Part shown: positions 1-5,199 of the stretch, piece after piece
How positions within the stretch are numbered: position 1 is the stretch's first letter
Layout: the number at the start of each line of letters is the position of its first letter
NCBI GenBank assembly: GCA_012032965.1
Contig: JAAUPT010000167.1
Span: 1 to 5,199, forward strand
Origin: Nitrospira sp.
Lineage (GTDB): Bacteria > Nitrospirota > Nitrospiria > Nitrospirales > Nitrospiraceae
Direction: 5' to 3'
DNA: 5,199 nt
The notes under the pieces: generated by a model
What the model was told of the DNA's origin: nothing
The model's input: the letters and a program-made list of their open reading frames with translations, nothing else
The model's database searches: none
Made by a program: the position numbers and the translations under genes

Positions 1-6
1 GATTTC

Positions 7-1002
7 ATGAATCCTTCAAAATCTCATGTGATGACGTGGCTGCCTGCCTTAGATCCTCCTGTACGGTATGTTGACGACGGCCAAGGGCTATGTGTGACTG
101 TGCAGGGTGGAGTCATTCGGAAGGCCACGCTGGAGAATGATACGGCAGGGTTTTCATACATGAACTCGGGCGGTCGCCATGTCCTCCCATTGGACCGCAG
201 TCTCAGTGTGGAAGGGCGTCGATTAATCCTAAGGGATCGTGAAAAACGGATTGCCGTTTCATTACCTGTCGGTCTTGAACTGCAGTTTCCTTCGGCTTCC
301 AAGTATCAACTAAGTCCAGCCGATTGGCGAACGGTATTCGTGCAGGGGGCTCCTGAGATTCGCCCTACCGAGGCGTTTGAGGCGGTCCCTTTGTATCCGG
401 AGAACGACGAAGAGATCGGTGAACTCGCCGCACAACCCTTTGTTGCAGACTATCTGGATGATCTGGGAGAGCAAGATCGTGAAATCGGAAGGTTGCGGTC
501 ACAGGCTGAACGTGTGCTGATCGATAACGGGGATGCCGTGATCACAACCTGCATTCTCTTCGATCGGCCACGCGACTACAGGGTCCATGTTCGACACATT
601 GCCTATGCACAACGTCAGGCTCAACAACTTTGGACGCAGTGTGCTGCTGTGAAAAGGTGGGACTGGTTGGGCCGAATTCGAATGGTAGCGACTGTTGAAG
701 AACCGAGAACAGGTGAGCACCAGTATGATCTGGGGTATTGCTGGTTACCGTATGACGTGTTTGCCTCTCCGGCAAGCGTGATCTCGACGATGGCAAGATT
801 GAGGGATAGGGTACGACCTGGTGGTCATGTCTTTGTCGTTGGACCTGCCGAATTAGGCGAGTTGTTGGTAGCAGAACGATGGGAACTCTGCTGGGATCAA
901 TCCGTTGAATCACTTCCGACCTTCCGCATGCATAAGACGATTCTGCCGAAGGCCAGAGTGAAATCAGGTCTCACATTGTTTCATGCCAGGCGAGTGTCAT
1001 GA
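7..1002 (+). CDS. Putative methyltransferase-like protein with degenerate SAM-binding motif (hypothetical)
   Basis: This 331-codon frame is also open through bases 1-6, so the true start may lie upstream; ATG at 7 is the first start visible and its ribosome site is outside the window. I do not recognise the protein firmly. Residues about 1-150 look beta-rich and then acidic (an E/D cluster near 132-160). From about 165 the order of elements resembles a class I (Rossmann) methyltransferase: a strand near 175-185, a helix AYAQRQAQQLW at 199-209, a strand RIRMVATV at 223-230, YDLGYCW at 240-246 (motif II-like), and RPGGHVFVVGP at 270-280 (the usual RPGG turn of post-motif III). No GxGxG motif I is visible where it should be, around 172-195, so SAM binding is doubtful. 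No signal peptide or membrane segment is seen, so it is probably cytosolic. The coding call is strong; the function is inference. Confidence 0.7.
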   Translation: MNPSKSHVMTWLPALDPPVRYVDDGQGLCVTVQGGVIRKATLENDTAGFSYMNSGGRHVLPLDRSLSVEGRRLILRDREKRIAVSLPVGLELQFPSASKYQLSPADWRTVFVQGAPEIRPTEAFEAVPLYPENDEEIGELAAQPFVADYLDDLGEQDREIGRLRSQAERVLIDNGDAVITTCILFDRPRDYRVHVRHIAYAQRQAQQLWTQCAAVKRWDWLGRIRMVATVEEPRTGEHQYDLGYCWLPYDVFASPASVISTMARLRDRVRPGGHVFVVGPAELGELLVAERWELCWDQSVESLPTFRMHKTILPKARVKSGLTLFHARRVS

Positions 1003-1011
1003 TCCAATTTA

Positions 1012-1059
1012 GGCACTGCCTTTCGTCGGTAATTTCTGTAGAATCGGTAGGCGAGTGCC
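1012..1059. repeat. Imperfect inverted repeat / hairpin between the first two genes
   Basis: The left arm GGCACTGCC (1012-1020) pairs with the right arm GGCGAGTGCC (1050-1059). It gives nine Watson-Crick pairs, seven of them G-C, with a single bulged G at 1053 and a 29-nt loop. There is no T-run after the right arm (it is followed by CGTACAAAAATC), so this is not a classical intrinsic terminator on the + strand. It could be a 3'-end stabilising structure for the upstream gene, an operator, or a structured leader of the small downstream gene. The pairing is seen directly; the role is unknown. Confidence 0.5.
1016..1044 (+). promoter_or_regulatory. Possible weak sigma70-type promoter for the small gene
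   Basis: TAGAAT (1039-1044) differs from the TATAAT consensus at one base. A poor -35 candidate, CTGCCT (1016-1021, three matches to TTGACA), stands 17 bp upstream. The -10 candidate lies in the loop of the 1012-1059 inverted repeat and is flanked by two copies of TCGGTA (1026-1031 and 1044-1049). Transcription would begin near 1051, about 60 nt before the small gene. This rests on sequence resemblance only. Confidence 0.25.
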
Positions 1060-1100
1060 CGTACAAAAATCATGCGAACACGATTGTTACTAATTGATTG

Positions 1101-1106
1101 AGGAGG
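1101..1106 (+). promoter_or_regulatory. Shine-Dalgarno sequence fixing the start of the small gene
   Basis: A perfect AGGAGG stands 6 nt before the ATG at 1113. It decides the start: the frame could also open at TTG 1098, but that codon would place the ribosome site inside the coding sequence and has no such site of its own. Confidence 0.85.
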
Positions 1107-1112
1107 GAGATC

Positions 1113-1289
1113 ATGCCGAGCGTGTTGGACCGAGTGATCGAGAGAGAAATACGAAGAGAATTGAAAGATGCGTTGGTCAGATTTGAACAACAACTGCGAC
1201 AGTCCGGTGTGACCGATGAAAATGTCAAAAACCGTGTGCGTGGAGCCAAACAGTTTGTGGCATTTCTGTATGGCCGCTACCTCAGATAG
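1113..1289 (+). CDS. Small helical protein, 58 aa, resembling a tyrosine-recombinase core-binding domain
   Basis: The ATG at 1113 is supported by the ideal AGGAGG six bases upstream; the stop is TAG at 1287-1289. The 58-residue product is highly charged and predicted to be almost all helical: an E/R-rich first helix (residues about 4-30, VLDRVIEREIRRELKDAL), a turn at SGVTDENV, and a second helix ending in AKQFVAFLYGRYLR. The layout (amphipathic helix, short G-V-T turn, N-V-K-N-R, then F-x-x-F-L) recalls the SAM-like N-terminal core-binding domain of phage integrases and Xer recombinases. No catalytic domain with R...HxxR...Y follows. It may be a free-standing small DNA-binding protein, a recombinase remnant, or an unrelated lineage-specific protein. 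The strong ribosome site argues that it is translated. It has its own intergenic regions on both sides and does not look operonic with the secretion genes. Confidence 0.65.
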   Translation: MPSVLDRVIEREIRRELKDALVRFEQQLRQSGVTDENVKNRVRGAKQFVAFLYGRYLR

Positions 1290-1362
1290 CCTCTGCGCGT
1301 CTCACTGCAATCCGCGCCGCTCTTCCTTTTTGGTTGATAGCTAACCGGTAGGGGCTACTGCG

Positions 1363-1368
1363 TATAAT
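1363..1368 (+). promoter_or_regulatory. Probable -10 box for the type I secretion operon
   Basis: TATAAT matches the sigma70 -10 consensus perfectly and lies 46 nt before the ABC transporter start, in a 125-bp gap without genes. No good -35 is found at 16-18 bp: 1340-1345 reads GCTAAC, and the better TTGATA (1334-1339) is 23 bp away. A TG at 1359-1360 is one base out of register for an extended -10. If real, it is probably weak or depends on an activator. Nothing else clear was seen in 1290-1414. Confidence 0.4.
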
Positions 1369-1414
1369 TCTCAATTCATTTGGCCATCGGTCATCCATAT
1401 CCTAAGATGACGGC

Positions 1415-2170
1415 ATGTCAGCGCAGGCCACTCGGGTTCCTCCGCAATCCGATTCCGTCACGGAAGAGACGACAGCGGGTCCCACAGACACTGGGCTCAT
1501 CTGCCTTCTGATTCTCGCCCGATTCCATGATCTTCCTGCCAACGGCACGCAACTTCAGCATCAGTTTTCTCAGTCTGGACAAGCGCTCTCTGAGATCGAT
1601 CTTCTCCGCGCCGCCAAGCATGTTGGGCTCAAAGCCGGCGTGGTGAAGACCACATGGAGCAAATTACAGGGCATGCCGTTGCCGGGGATGGCGAAGTTAG
1701 TCGATGGGCGCTATCTCGTGGTCGCTAAGGTTCAGGCGGAAAAGGTCTTGGTCCAGCATCCAGACGAAACGCGTCCTCTCGTGCTCTCCCGTGACCGATT
1801 TGAAATGATCTGGACTGGCGAGCTGTTGCTCTTCACCAAGCGGGCAAATCTCCGGCTGCAAGATCTCAAATTCGATTTCACATGGTTCATCCCGGCGATC
1901 GTTAAGTACCGAAAGTTTTTTGGAGAAGTGCTGATCGCCTCATTTTTTCTTCAGCTCTTTGCCCTGTTGACCCCGCTGTTTACGCAAGTGGTGATCGACA
2001 AGGTGCTCGTGCACAAGGGGTTTACGACGCTCCATGTGTTGGCCATCGGTATGATCGCGCTGGCCGTGTTCGAGGCTATTCTTGGAGGGCTTCGCACCTA
2101 TCTGTTTTCCCATACAACGAACTCGAATCGGATGTCAGTCTCGGGTCCAAACTCTTTCGTCACATTTTAG
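1415..2170 (+). CDS. N-terminal fragment of the HlyB-type transporter: C39-like domain and first two membrane helices
   Basis: As it stands this frame encodes 251 residues and ends at TAG 2168-2170. Residues about 22-145 form a C39-peptidase-like domain that has lost its catalytic residues: Thr26 (in DTGLICLL) sits where the peptidase has its nucleophilic Cys, and Tyr100 (in DGRYLVV) replaces the His. It would therefore not cleave a leader peptide; in HlyB such a domain binds the substrate instead. The family motif [14 protein letters not shown] (about 153-166) leads into a first membrane helix near 168-192 and a second near 205-227. The last 17 or so residues (after HTTN at 233-236) are out-of-frame sequence and match nothing in the family. 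Without the ATPase the fragment cannot transport. Confidence 0.8.
   Translation: MSAQATRVPPQSDSVTEETTAGPTDTGLICLLILARFHDLPANGTQLQHQFSQSGQALSEIDLLRAAKHVGLKAGVVKTTWSKLQGMPLPGMAKLVDGRYLVVAKVQAEKVLVQHPDETRPLVLSRDRFEMIWTGELLLFTKRANLRLQDLKFDFTWFIPAIVKYRKFFGEVLIASFFLQLFALLTPLFTQVVIDKVLVHKGFTTLHVLAIGMIALAVFEAILGGLRTYLFSHTTNSNRMSVSGPNSFVTF
2120..2136 (+). other. Site of the frameshift in the ABC transporter gene (two extra bases)
   Basis: The sequence reads aactcgaatcggatgtc. Dropping T2123 and one of G2130/G2131 turns it into codons for N-R-I-D-V. This joins HTT upstream to [19 protein letters not shown] downstream, which is the expected uninterrupted family sequence. No single one-base change gives this result: adding one base restores the frame but not the motif. 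Confidence 0.75.
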
Positions 2171-2223
2171 CGCTTCCCCTATCCTATTTTGAGGCCCGGC
2201 GGGTCGGCGATACGGTCGCGCGC

Positions 2224-3594
2224 GTGCGCGAGTTGGAGCAGATTCGCCAGTTCTTGACCAGTCATTCTGTCACGGTGGTATTGGATCTCGTCTTTACCGT
2301 CGTGTTCATGACGGTGATGTGGTTCTACAGTTCGACGCTCACACTCATCGTGATGGCGTCATTGCCGATCTATGGGCTGTTATCCGTGGCCATTACCCCA
2401 GCGATCCGGACTCGTTTGCATGAAAAATTCAATCGAGGAGCCGAGAATCAAGCGTTTTTGGTGGAGGCCGTCAGTGGGGTCCAGACCGTCAAGGCCATGG
2501 CGGTTGAGCCGCCCTTGTTGCGGAAATGGGAAGAGCAGCTGGCGGGGTACGTGCGGGCCAGTTTCCGAGCCACCAGCCTGATGACCATTGCTGGTCACTC
2601 AGCCACGTGTGTTCAAAAGGTCACCACCGTGGCTGTGCTGTGGGTGGGCGCCTATCGGGTGATCGATGGAGATCTCAGCATTGGGCAGCTCATCGCGTTC
2701 AATATGTTGTCTGGACAAGTGACCGGACCGCTCCTGCGGCTGGTGAATCTCTGGCAGGATTTTCAACAGGTCGGTATTTCGGTCCAACGGCTGGGCGACG
2801 TACTCAATACGCAACCAGAGCCTTCGTATAATCCGAATCGAACCACGCTTCCGCAAGTGAAGGGGCAGGTACGTTTTGAGGACGTCGTCTTTCGCTACCG
2901 GCCTGATGGTCCAGAAATCATCCGGAAGGTGTCGTTTGCGGTGGATCCAGGCCAGATCATCGGCATCGTCGGACGGTCAGGCTCCGGGAAGAGCACGATT
3001 GCCAAATTGATGCAGCGCCTCTATGTGCCTGAGCGAGGGCGGATTGTGGTCGATGGAGTGGATTTGATGCAGGTCGATCCAGCTTGGCTTCGCAGACAAG
3101 TGGGAGTTGTTCTTCAAGAAAACTTTTTGTTCAACGCTTCGGTGCGTGACAACATTGCTTTGACAGATCCTGGGTTGGCGATGGAGCAGGTGATGCAAGC
3201 GGCACAACTAGCCGGAGCCCACGAATTTATCCTGGAATTGGCGGATGGGTACGACACCGTGATCGGAGAACATGGATGCACGTTGTCGGGCGGGCAGCGC
3301 CAACGGATTGCTATTGCTCGGGCGTTGGTGGCGAACCCGCGTATTCTGATTTTCGATGAGGCCACCAGTGCGCTGGACTATGAATCCGAAGCGGTGATTC
3401 AACAGAACATGGCGGAGATCTGCGATGGACGGACGGTCTGCATCATTGCACATCGGTTGAGTACGGTACGGCCTGCCCATCGCATCTATGTCATTGATAA
3501 GGGAGAGATTGTCGAGCAAGGGGCACATGATGATCTACTGCGAAACAGTAGATTTTATGCACAGCTGCATGCGCACCAAGGTACCGAAGGATAG
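2224..3594 (+). CDS. C-terminal fragment of the HlyB-type transporter: remaining membrane helices and ATPase domain
   Basis: GTG 2224 is merely the first start-like codon in this frame. Family sequence already runs in frame from about 2131 ([11 protein letters not shown]), and no ribosome site precedes the GTG, so it is not a natural gene start. The fragment (456 codons from the GTG) holds four membrane helices and a complete ATPase domain: Walker A at nt 2971-2997, Q-loop Gln at 3115-3117, LSGGQ at 3283-3297, Walker B at 3343-3360 and H-loop His at 3451-3453. All residues needed for ATP hydrolysis are present. It stops at TAG 3592-3594, 27 nt before the adaptor gene. There are no further frame breaks or stops, which suggests that the lesion upstream is recent or artefactual. 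Confidence 0.85.
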   Translation: MRELEQIRQFLTSHSVTVVLDLVFTVVFMTVMWFYSSTLTLIVMASLPIYGLLSVAITPAIRTRLHEKFNRGAENQAFLVEAVSGVQTVKAMAVEPPLLRKWEEQLAGYVRASFRATSLMTIAGHSATCVQKVTTVAVLWVGAYRVIDGDLSIGQLIAFNMLSGQVTGPLLRLVNLWQDFQQVGISVQRLGDVLNTQPEPSYNPNRTTLPQVKGQVRFEDVVFRYRPDGPEIIRKVSFAVDPGQIIGIVGRSGSGKSTIAKLMQRLYVPERGRIVVDGVDLMQVDPAWLRRQVGVVLQENFLFNASVRDNIALTDPGLAMEQVMQAAQLAGAHEFILELADGYDTVIGEHGCTLSGGQRQRIAIARALVANPRILIFDEATSALDYESEAVIQQNMAEICDGRTVCIIAHRLSTVRPAHRIYVIDKGEIVEQGAHDDLLRNSRFYAQLHAHQGTEG

Positions 3595-3621
3595 GGCCTA
3601 GATCGGCACAGGGAGAGACGG

Positions 3622-5016
3622 ATGGTGTTCCAGGCTCTTTCTCGGCATTGGATGGTGTGGAGAGCGGCATGGCAGGCCGAATCTAACCGGCCTCCGGGAA
3701 ATGCCGCATTTGGCACGCGTGCCACCGAATTTCTCCCCGCCGTGCTGGAGATCCAACAGGCACCTCCTTCACCGATCGGTCGCGCATTGCTCTGGACTAT
3801 CTTGGCGGCCTTCACGGCTGGGGTGCTCTGGACCATGTTCGGGAGGATCGACATTGTCGCGTCGGCTCAAGGCAAGATCATTCCGAGTGGATATTCCAAG
3901 ATCATCCAACCATACGAAGCCGGGGTGATCGCGTCCATTGATGTGCAGGACGGACAGATGGTGAGGCAGGGCGATGTCTTGATCGAGCTTGATTCAACGC
4001 TGAATGGTGCAGATCGGGCTCGCGCGATCAATGAGTATCGCGCGGCAAAAGTGGAAGCCGCTCGCTTGCGAGCCCTCATTCAGGGCCAAGCCACGTTTGA
4101 GCCGCCGGCCGATGTGGAAGAGGCCTATGTCTTGTTGCAGCAGCAGTTGCTGCGAGACCAATTGGCCGAGTATCACGCCAAAGTGTCGGCGGCTCAACAT
4201 CTCATGGATCAACGCCAGGCTGTCGTTGACCAAACGAACGAGAACCTTCGCCGTTTGGAAGCCACGGTGCCGATGGAGGTCGAACGAGCTGAGGCCTATA
4301 AAAAACTGCTTGAACATGGGGCCGTGACCAAAATGGACTTCCTCCAGGCCGAAGGACAACGAATCGACAAGGCGCAGGAATTGGCCGGCCAGAAGAAGAA
4401 ACTGCAGCAAGATCGAGCGGCGCTCGCCGAGGCTGAAAAACACTACTGGGCGATGCTGTCTGAATTCCAGCAGACGAAACAGGCGGAGCTCTCGACGCTT
4501 GAAACTAAAGCGGCCTCGCTTGCGCAGGAGGTGACGAAAGCCGATCAAAAAGCCGGATTACAGCGACTTGTCGCACCGATCGATGGGGTGATACAGCAAT
4601 TGGCCGTGCATACGGTCGGTGGCGTCGTCACGCCGGCTCAGCAGTTGTTGATCGTCGTGCCGAAGGATCATCCGGTCGAGGTAGAGGCTCAGGTCGAAAA
4701 CAAAGATGTGGGGTTTGTGCGGGAAGGACAGCCGGTTGAAATTAAGGTCGAGACCTTTCAATTCACCCTGTACGGCACGATTCCTGGGCATGTGATGACA
4801 GTCTCGGATGATGCAGCTCCCGTCGAAAAAGTGGGTCTGGTGTACCCCACGAGAGTCAGTATGGATCGAGGGACGATTCAGGTCGATGGCAAGCAGGTCA
4901 ACCTTTCGCCTGGGATGGCTGTGACCGTCGAGATCAAGACGGGTCAGCGCCGTATCATCGAGTATTTGTTGAGCCCATTGCTCAAGTCTCTGAGAGAAAG
5001 CCTGAGAGAGCGATGA
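3622..5016 (+). CDS. hlyD: HlyD-type periplasmic adaptor (membrane fusion protein) of a type I secretion system
   Basis: This protein of 464 residues (E. coli HlyD has 478) bridges the inner-membrane ABC transporter and the outer-membrane channel. Its parts in order are: a cytosolic tail (1-52); one membrane helix (about 54-74, ALLWTILAAFTAGVLW); the first half of a lipoyl/barrel region (about 79-125, with GKIIPSG, IQPYEAG and VRQGDVLIELD); a long charged coiled-coil hairpin (about 130-312, rich in A, E, Q, K and L) that would reach the TolC partner; the second lipoyl half (RLVAPIDGVIQQLAVHTVGG, 315-334); and a beta-barrel domain (350-440). The C-terminus GMAVTVEIKTG...YLLSPL...SLRER is a hallmark of HlyD. 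The start is supported by GGGAGAG at 3611-3617, about five bases before the ATG. It lies 27 nt after the ABC gene, so the two are co-transcribed. No damage is seen. Confidence 0.95.
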   Translation: MVFQALSRHWMVWRAAWQAESNRPPGNAAFGTRATEFLPAVLEIQQAPPSPIGRALLWTILAAFTAGVLWTMFGRIDIVASAQGKIIPSGYSKIIQPYEAGVIASIDVQDGQMVRQGDVLIELDSTLNGADRARAINEYRAAKVEAARLRALIQGQATFEPPADVEEAYVLLQQQLLRDQLAEYHAKVSAAQHLMDQRQAVVDQTNENLRRLEATVPMEVERAEAYKKLLEHGAVTKMDFLQAEGQRIDKAQELAGQKKKLQQDRAALAEAEKHYWAMLSEFQQTKQAELSTLETKAASLAQEVTKADQKAGLQRLVAPIDGVIQQLAVHTVGGVVTPAQQLLIVVPKDHPVEVEAQVENKDVGFVREGQPVEIKVETFQFTLYGTIPGHVMTVSDDAAPVEKVGLVYPTRVSMDRGTIQVDGKQVNLSPGMAVTVEIKTGQRRIIEYLLSPLLKSLRESLRER

Positions 5017-5020
5017 ACAC

Positions 5021-5199
5021 ATGACCACCTGGTGGATCTCCCTTAGTGCGTATGTGTTGGTGATGGGGATATGTGTTGTTGAATCAGCGGCGGCTGATGT
5101 ATCAAACGGAGAGCCGATTCATTTCCCACGTGCATCTGCATCCAACCCTCTGCAACTCACTCTAAAAGGGGCTTTGACTGCAGCGGTCCACAACAACCC
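5021..5199 (+). CDS. TolC-type outer membrane efflux protein, N-terminal part (runs off the window)
   Basis: The frame is open from ATG 5021 to the window end (59 codons), and a TGA at 5003-5005 rules out an earlier start. Residues 1-25 look like a Sec signal peptide: a hydrophobic stretch ISLSAYVLVMGICVV followed by ESAAA and probable cleavage before Asp26. The first residues (MTTWW) carry no Lys or Arg, which is unusual. Near residues 46-59 the sequence LQLTLKGALTAAVHNNP matches the opening of TolC/outer membrane efflux proteins (L-T-L-x-x-A-L-x-x-A-x-x-N-N-P), the first periplasmic helix. The gene begins 4 nt after the adaptor stop, with GAGAG at 5006-5010 as a likely ribosome site inside the adaptor gene, so the two are translationally close. 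As the third component it would form the outer membrane exit duct. Most of the protein is not visible. Confidence 0.8.
   Translation, partial: MTTWWISLSAYVLVMGICVVESAAADVSNGEPIHFPRASASNPLQLTLKGALTAAVHNN

Larger units (their letters stand above)
1415..3594 (+). pseudogene. hlyB: Type I secretion ABC transporter (HlyB-type permease/ATPase), frameshifted
   Basis: This is the inner-membrane motor of a type I secretion system: it binds an unfolded substrate and uses ATP to push it through the HlyD/TolC channel. The gene is split between two frames near 2123-2131; removing two bases gives 725 residues, close to the roughly 710 of E. coli HlyB. Domains of the restored protein are an N-terminal C39-like domain (about 22-145), a six-helix membrane domain (about 160-440), and an ATPase domain (about 480-720). 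The ATPase motifs are all intact: Walker [10 protein letters not shown] (519-527, Lys525), Q-loop Gln567, signature LSGGQ (623-627), Walker B ILIFDE (643-648, Glu648) and H-loop His679. An in-frame TAA at 1403-1405 makes ATG 1415 the first possible start; its ribosome site is weak. The family assignment is very secure from long HlyB-like stretches such as [13 protein letters not shown] and [11 protein letters not shown]. Whether the gene is dead or mis-sequenced cannot be settled here. The symbol denotes family, not proven orthology. Confidence 0.9.

Noticed and set aside
1098..1112. TTG at 1098 as the start of the small gene
   Set aside because: It would overlap its own best Shine-Dalgarno sequence; ATG 1113 is ideally spaced.
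1295..1331. Possible intrinsic terminator after the small gene
   Set aside because: GCGCG (1295-1299) can pair with CGCGC (1313-1317), but the stem is only 5 bp with a 13-nt loop, and the T-rich run (1322-1331) is interrupted and displaced; too weak to call.
2120..2170. Programmed ribosomal frameshifting joining the two ABC frames
   Set aside because: There is no slippery heptamer or run of identical bases at the junction, and restoring the family motif needs two separate one-base skips rather than one slip.
2224..2226. GTG as a natural start of a separate second ABC protein
   Set aside because: It lies in the middle of conserved family sequence ([12 protein letters not shown]), has no ribosome site, and coding similarity continues upstream in the same frame to about 2131.
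3994..4548. Long minus-strand open frame of 184 codons opposite the adaptor gene
   Set aside because: It is a shadow of the coiled-coil coding sequence with no recognisable domain; the + strand HlyD assignment is unambiguous.
4990..5009. Direct repeat CTGAGAGA at 4990-4997 and 5002-5009
   Set aside because: It simply encodes the tandem LRES-LRER at the HlyD C-terminus, which is typical for the family.
4558..5028. Minus-strand open frame of 156 codons opposite the adaptor C-terminus
   Set aside because: It covers the conserved HlyD lipoyl and barrel region on the opposite strand and shows no family motif of its own.
1..5199. tRNA or rRNA genes, CRISPR arrays, insertion sequences, attachment sites
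   Set aside because: No cloverleaf, regularly spaced repeat array, transposase sequence or terminal inverted repeats were seen on either strand.

Overview
The window looks like chromosomal DNA of a Gram-negative (diderm) bacterium. A HlyD-type periplasmic adaptor and a TolC-type outer membrane protein only make sense in a cell with two membranes. Mid-range GC and the gene style would fit Nitrospirota (Nitrospira-like) or a proteobacterium, but this is a guess because no marker gene is present. All genes lie on the + strand.

Left part (1-1414): an open frame of 331 codons (7-1002) ends in what looks like the second half of a Rossmann-type methyltransferase domain with a degenerate SAM-binding motif. 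A 110-bp gap follows, holding a strong imperfect hairpin (1012-1059). Next is a 58-codon gene (1113-1289) with a textbook Shine-Dalgarno sequence. Its product is helical and charged, and resembles the SAM-like core-binding domain of tyrosine recombinases without any catalytic domain. A 125-bp gap with a perfect TATAAT box precedes the main operon.

Right part (1415-5199): a type I secretion operon in the order HlyB-type ABC transporter, HlyD-type adaptor, TolC-type outer membrane channel (only the first 59 codons are inside the window). Together these would form a continuous channel that exports an unfolded protein, typically an RTX toxin, enzyme or adhesin, from cytoplasm to outside in one ATP-driven step. 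No substrate gene is visible.

The most notable feature is that the ABC transporter gene is broken. Its first 251 codons and its last part of about 480 codons are in different frames. Removing two single bases 7-8 nt apart (T2123 and one G of 2130/2131) exactly restores the family motif HTTNRIDV and one 725-residue protein. The gene is therefore either a very recent pseudogene or carries a local sequence error. The rest of the operon shows no decay.
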